Assembly: GCA_004357015.1 (NCBI GenBank)
Contig: SMXE01000234.1
Location: 1 to 10,726 of the forward strand
Origin: Caldithrix sp.
Lineage (GTDB): Bacteria > Zhuqueibacterota > Zhuqueibacteria > Oceanimicrobiales > Oceanimicrobiaceae
Direction: 5' to 3'
Length of the DNA stretch: 10,726 bases
Part shown: in pieces, positions 7,657 through 10,726 of the stretch
How the letters are laid out: every line of letters starts with the position of its first letter
Position numbering within the stretch: the stretch's first letter is position 1
Notes under the pieces: model-generated
What the model was told of the DNA's origin: nothing
The model's database searches: none
Seen by the model: the letters and a program-made list of their open reading frames with translations, nothing else
Program-made: the position numbers and the translations under genes

Positions 7657-7745
7657 ATTATTATTACCTGAAATGCGCATTTGGCCATTAGTTTTTTGGC
7701 CTTTTGGCATTTCATTTTTGAAAATTTACCCCGTGAAGATCATTT

Positions 7746-7805
7746 CACCTGTTGGGCGTGTCTGCATTGCCTACCTGCAGCAGACAGACAACGCACAGGC
7801 GGGTG
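7746..7805. repeat. Imperfect 60-base palindrome with a perfect 7-bp core stem
   Basis: Core arms TGTCTGC (7759-7765) and GCAGACA (7780-7786) are perfectly complementary around a 14-base loop. Outer parts also pair with small bulges: CACC (7746-7749) with GGTG (7802-7805), CTGT with ACAG, and GCG with CGC. On the coding strand it would fold in the leader about 100 bases before gmhA. No U-run follows, so it is not an intrinsic terminator. It could be an operator, an RNA leader hairpin or a protein-binding site. Confidence 0.5.
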
Positions 7806-7893
7806 ATTTACAACAACCATTTCAACTAATTGATTTTTTTTGCTAAAAGCTAATTGCCAAGAAACAGTCATTCAATTGGGTATTAATGAATTC

Positions 7894-9081
7894 TTAAATG
7901 GTCTCCATGGCGACCGGCTCAGAAGAAAGTCTCTGTTCTCCGTTTTTTGAGTTAAGACAATATGGCCGCATCACTTCGTACAGGGCATCGAATGTCAACG
8001 GATAGGGATGCCTGACCGAATAAGCCTCCATCCCGGAGAGCGCCTGCAACAGCAGCTCCAACTGCAAGCCCGCGCAGTGGTCTATGAAGTAATTTGCTTT
8101 CTCCGGAAAAGCGAACTTAAATGCATAGTAGGTTTCCATGAAAGGCATGAGTTCAAACTGCAACGACGCAACCATCTGCCGGGCGATATCGCCGGGCTCC
8201 ATCGATGCCACCGTATAAGCGGGGTCAGCATGGCTTAGCAGCAGAAAGATCTTGTCCGGCCTGGCCGAAAAAGACTCGGCGCAGCTCTTGAAAATCACTT
8301 CCGGCGGTAGTTGCACATTGAGTTGCCGCTTGAACGCCGGCATGGCTTCCCGCAGGAACTTGACCGGGAATGATCTCCCTACACCCTTGCGTGGCAAGCG
8401 CTGCTCCGCGCGATCCAGAAAGTGGACGCCGCCAAACAGCATTTTCTTCTCTAAACTCAAGTGCGATTTGAGGTGCGGCAGGTTGTCCAGGTGCCAATCC
8501 CAGAGGCGAATATTTTCCGGGATGCCGTAAATGCGTTGCCCGTCAGCGTCCAGAAAAATCCACTCGTCACCCACATATTCTGCGCCATGTGCTGCAAAAG
8601 AAAGCAGGGCTTCCGTTTTACCGCCTTTGGCCCAGCCGGTGACAATAATGCCCTGGCCTTCATAGTTGAAAGCAGAAGCGTGCAGACCCACGACGTTCTT
8701 GCGCAGCAGGGTCAGGTTGATGATTGCCAAAAGTCCGGGCACGGATTTCAAACCGCTCTCACAGACGATTTCAACCTTCTCCCCAATTTGCGAAAAATCG
8801 ATTTTGACCTTGGCGGCGCGCTTACTGCTGCGCAGGATATAGAAATTCTCAGAATCGTAACCGACCCTATTCAAACCAAGGTAGCGCAGATCAGAAATCG
8901 GTAATTCAGGTACGAAGCGAATCGTGATGTCGGGATCCCTCCCCAGGGTACCGCGCATCGGGCCGAGTTGTTTGGCGATCGCGCGCGCGTCGCTTTCAGC
9001 AGGATTCACCAGCCGCACGCCGACCAAGCCATGAATATTGTACTCGACGACGCTTTCCTTGTTCGTCTGGTTTTGACTCAT
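7894..9081 (-). CDS. HPr kinase/phosphorylase-like (HprK-related) P-loop kinase
   Basis: 395 residues. The N-terminal ~110 residues form an uncharacterised alpha/beta region beginning VEYNIHGLVGVRLVNP (12-27), as in HprK-related proteins of biosynthetic loci. The kinase part follows: GLHASAFNYEGQGIIVTG (132-149) with H134, Walker A GWAKGGKT (149-156), then YVGDEWIFLD (169-178), where canonical HprK has a DD pair, and IYGIPENIRLW (184-194). True HprK phosphorylates HPr on serine in carbon regulation; no PTS genes are nearby and the length and N-terminus differ, so a dedicated substrate such as a sugar, lipid or peptide of this pathway is more likely (inference). The single acidic pattern GDE instead of DD could alter activity. 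The ATG overlaps the ATP-grasp stop (ATGA), with GGAAG upstream, so the two are made together. About 250 bases without a gene follow its stop. The fold is confident, the substrate unknown. Confidence 0.87.
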   Translation of the reverse strand: MSQNQTNKESVVEYNIHGLVGVRLVNPAESDARAIAKQLGPMRGTLGRDPDITIRFVPELPISDLRYLGLNRVGYDSENFYILRSSKRAAKVKIDFSQIGEKVEIVCESGLKSVPGLLAIINLTLLRKNVVGLHASAFNYEGQGIIVTGWAKGGKTEALLSFAAHGAEYVGDEWIFLDADGQRIYGIPENIRLWDWHLDNLPHLKSHLSLEKKMLFGGVHFLDRAEQRLPRKGVGRSFPVKFLREAMPAFKRQLNVQLPPEVIFKSCAESFSARPDKIFLLLSHADPAYTVASMEPGDIARQMVASLQFELMPFMETYYAFKFAFPEKANYFIDHCAGLQLELLLQALSGMEAYSVRHPYPLTFDALYEVMRPYCLNSKNGEQRLSSEPVAMETI

Positions 9082-10388
9082 GTGCTTGCTTCCGGTTTGA
9101 GTTGAGTGACGACGGGGTCGGATGTCTGCGCCAGTTTTTGAGTGCCCGGTTTCTTGCTGCGTTGCGACAGAAAATTCGTTGCAAACTTATTGAAAAAGTC
9201 GACAAAAAACGGTATCGGGTCCGTGAAGGAAAATACGGCGTAGCCTTTTCTGCCGCGCAGGCTTTTCCACCAATCAAACAGACTCAAATCGCCGCGGCGC
9301 CAGTAAAAATATGCCGACTGCAAATCCCGGCGCACGTAAATCCATTTCACGCCCGTGTACTGCTGTTCGCGCGCTTCGGGCAGCGGTAGGCCCAGGATAT
9401 CGCAGTACTTGGTGTAGAGCAGCTCCACGCCGCCCGCCTCTGAAATGGCCGACCTGCCGGTGGGCCGCCCGATGTTCGGTTCAATGATGAAATGCTTCCC
9501 GGTGCGTTCGTCCTTTTTAAATTCGACATAGCCGAGGCCGCGATAGTTGACTTTCTTAAACAGCCGGACGGTCTCTTCTAAAACGACGTCATTTCGGATT
9601 TCCTCGCCCAGACAACTCGTGCCTACTTCCGGCGGCCACTGCCGCAGCTTGCGGGCGATGAACGTAACCAGGGGCCTGGAGTCGGCGTCAAAATAGCAGT
9701 TGCAGGAGTAGAGATTTGCATCCGGACCTTGAACACAGTCTTGCACCATGAGAATATCGGCCCAACTTGCACACTGGTCATAAGTTGCAAAAAGCGCTTT
9801 CTGATTGTCTATCCTAAAGACTTTCTTTTTCGTATTCGCTTCCCATTTCGGCGACTTCATGGGCGGTTTCAGGATGCAGGGATAACTCAATTGACTGGCC
9901 GCCTTTTCAACGTCAGCCCGCGTTTCCAGAAAAAAAGTGGTCGGAATGGGCAGGCCTTCTTGCCTCGCAAATTTGATGAACGCAATCTTGTCCATCAGCA
10001 TCTCGACAACGTCAGAATCTGGCAGCACCACGTGGTACGATTCAGCCAGCTCATCGCGGCGACGGGATATTTGCAGCACGCTCATGTCGGTGCACGGAAA
10101 AAGGACAGCCTTCTCACCCAATTCGGACACCAGTGACTTGAGCGTCTCGATAAACTCCGTGCTTGATGTGTTCGCAAAAAGGATTTTCTCACAAACCTTG
10201 GTGCGGCAGGCAAAATGGCCGGGGTCCGAAGCAATGGCAATGACCGGCACACCGCGCTGCGCCAGAATGCGCACAGTTTGCAGTCCGGTCATGCAATCCA
10301 GGCCGATAACAATTGCTGGAGTCGAGTGTGCTGTTTTCACAAAATGACCTTCAGTGTTAGTCAAGTACCCGTTGCTTCTCACTGTCAT
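9078..10388 (-). CDS. ATP-grasp enzyme (carboxylate-amine ligase-like)
   Basis: 436 residues with the three ATP-grasp parts: a pre-ATP-grasp Rossmann region (AIVIGLDCMTGLQTVRILAQ, 25-44; VLFPCTDM, 95-102), an ATP-grasp lobe with MDK (132-134) and YPCILKPP (169-176; K134 and K174 are likely ATP ligands), and a metal-binding end with GYVEFKKD (286-293) and HFIIEPNIGRPTGRS (299-313), where E289, E303 and N305 would bind Mg. GGVELLYTKYCDILGLP (319-335) is typical of the carboxylate-amine ligase/CPSase-like branch. The enzyme should form an acyl-phosphate and join it to an amine or similar nucleophile. A ~100-residue tail after 340 is not recognised. The frame is open 91 codons further upstream to a GTG, but that extension overlaps the preceding gene out of frame and is not ATP-grasp-like. 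The ATG at 10388, one base after the upstream TAG, is therefore chosen. The stop overlaps the HprK-like start. Confidence 0.9.
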   Translation of the reverse strand: MTVRSNGYLTNTEGHFVKTAHSTPAIVIGLDCMTGLQTVRILAQRGVPVIAIASDPGHFACRTKVCEKILFANTSSTEFIETLKSLVSELGEKAVLFPCTDMSVLQISRRRDELAESYHVVLPDSDVVEMLMDKIAFIKFARQEGLPIPTTFFLETRADVEKAASQLSYPCILKPPMKSPKWEANTKKKVFRIDNQKALFATYDQCASWADILMVQDCVQGPDANLYSCNCYFDADSRPLVTFIARKLRQWPPEVGTSCLGEEIRNDVVLEETVRLFKKVNYRGLGYVEFKKDERTGKHFIIEPNIGRPTGRSAISEAGGVELLYTKYCDILGLPLPEAREQQYTGVKWIYVRRDLQSAYFYWRRGDLSLFDWWKSLRGRKGYAVFSFTDPIPFFVDFFNKFATNFLSQRSKKPGTQKLAQTSDPVVTQLKPEAST

Positions 10389-10389
10389 T

Positions 10390-10726
10390 CTACCGTCTTT
10401 CTGTTGTACTGAATTCCTGTTTTGCCGCAGAAAGCAGCAAGCCGATACCCGGATGCGAGGAATAAAACGCCTGCTGCCGCAACCAGTCTGGCGTGTAAGT
10501 TGCGATACCATTACCCGCAAAAGAAACGGCATCAACCCGGTAATCGCCGCTCTCAGAATGAACAAACCTGATCGCTGCGGTTTTGGAGTTTGGCCAGCTA
10601 ACCGCAACATCCACCAGCGCGTGCGATATATTGACACGGCCTTTAGAAAATCTATCCTCACTCAGCAACGTCTGGTTGCCGGCAAATACGCTGTTGCTTA
10701 CCTCGCCCGACCCGCCGCCAAACATG
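10390..10726 (-). CDS. C-terminal part of a probable beta-helix secreted protein, partial (5' end beyond window)
   Basis: At least 111 residues ending in TAG; the frame is open to the right edge, so the first Met seen (10725) is probably internal. The visible start, GGGSGEVSNSVFAGNQ, resembles a parallel beta-helix rung (compare AGSGEISYNRFINC in the protein at 5981-7015). VNISHALVDVAV could be another rung. VDAVSFAGNGIATYTPDWLRQQ and SSHPGIGLL follow, then a charged end. It is likely the last rungs and cap of an exported polymer-binding or polymer-processing protein; this is based on pattern only. The next gene starts one base after its stop, so it belongs to the same transcript. Confidence 0.6.
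   Translation of the reverse strand, partial: MFGGGSGEVSNSVFAGNQTLLSEDRFSKGRVNISHALVDVAVSWPNSKTAAIRFVHSESGDYRVDAVSFAGNGIATYTPDWLRQQAFYSSHPGIGLLLSAAKQEFSTTERR

Larger units (their letters stand above)
7642..7893 (-). other. 252-base AT-rich intergenic leader between the HprK-like gene and gmhA
   Basis: This is the only sizeable non-coding gap, and it separates the two coupled gene blocks, so it is the likeliest place for an internal promoter or a regulatory leader. Contents in transcription order: an AT-rich part with two CTAATTG direct repeats (7850-7856 and 7826-7832, 24 bases apart) flanking an A-tract; the imperfect palindrome at 7746-7805; a stretch with three GGCC/GGCA-type repeats next to A-runs (7681-7709); and the gmhA Shine-Dalgarno. 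I see no convincing sigma-70 -35/-10 pair, no sigma-54 -24/-12 element, and no GC-rich hairpin followed by a U-run on the coding strand. Read-through from the upstream genes is therefore possible. No small gene with a good start and Shine-Dalgarno was found. Confidence 0.6.

Noticed and set aside
7681..7709. Repeated GGCC/GGCA next to A/T runs as a terminator or a CRISPR-like repeat
   Set aside because: Only three short unequal copies with 4-bp self-pairing; too small and irregular for either.
7642..7710. Extended gmhA N-terminus from the ATG at 7710
   Set aside because: Low-complexity polar leader absent from the family and no Shine-Dalgarno; the ATG at 7641 has AGGAGG at 8 bases.
7169..7846. 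225-codon open frame on the plus strand opposite gmhA and its leader
   Set aside because: Antisense shadow: Ser/Leu/Ile-rich with no family resemblance and no Shine-Dalgarno, fully opposite a well-supported gene.
7833..7849. T-run next to a short GCTAAAAGC hairpin as a terminator of the HprK-like gene
   Set aside because: The stem is only 3 bp and on the coding strand the run is A, not U, so it cannot act as an intrinsic terminator for the minus-strand genes.
10389..10661. Upstream in-frame extension of the ATP-grasp gene by 91 codons to a GTG
   Set aside because: It overlaps the preceding gene in another frame, its translation is Arg/Trp-rich and unlike any ATP-grasp N-terminus, and a good ATG lies one base after the upstream stop.

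Overview
This window is a slice of an extracellular or surface polysaccharide (EPS/LPS-type) biosynthesis locus. All nine genes found lie on the minus strand, so transcription runs from high to low coordinates. A polymer-unit flippase, a family-4 glycosyltransferase and a phosphoheptose isomerase give the clearest functional signal. The source is probably an uncultured or environmental Gram-negative bacterium of moderate GC content. That rests on GmhA-type heptose chemistry and on a glycosyltransferase resembling those of PEP-CTERM/exosortase-associated EPS loci. The sequence does not allow a phylum to be named.

Layout in transcription order. The right edge holds the 3' end of a protein that looks like the last rungs of a parallel beta-helix (to 10390). 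One base later begins an ATP-grasp carboxylate-amine ligase-like enzyme (10388-9078). Its stop overlaps the start (ATGA) of an HPr-kinase-like P-loop protein (9081-7894). A 252-base spacer follows, the only sizeable intergenic gap, and it carries an imperfect 60-base palindrome. A second block starts with gmhA behind a strong Shine-Dalgarno (7641-7012). Then come a three-TM protein with an extracytoplasmic beta-helix (ATGA overlap with gmhA), the glycosyltransferase, a polytopic membrane protein of unknown function, and a nucleotidyltransferase-like/thymidylate-kinase-like fusion. The block ends with the flippase (17-base overlap) and, running off the left edge, a fusion of a methyltransferase-like domain with the N-lobe of an APH/kinase-like fold (ATGA overlap).

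How they may work together: GmhA would make a heptose-phosphate precursor, the glycosyltransferase would build the repeat unit, and the flippase would move it across the inner membrane. The beta-helix proteins could bind or trim polymer outside the cytoplasm. The unusual part is the density of ATP-using modification enzymes: ATP-grasp, HprK-like, TMK-like and APH-like. They suggest that the sugar, lipid or an associated peptide is decorated with phosphate or an amide-linked group. That last step is inference. No mobile element, tRNA, rRNA or CRISPR array was seen, and apart from the 252-base spacer no gene-free stretch exceeds about 30 bases.
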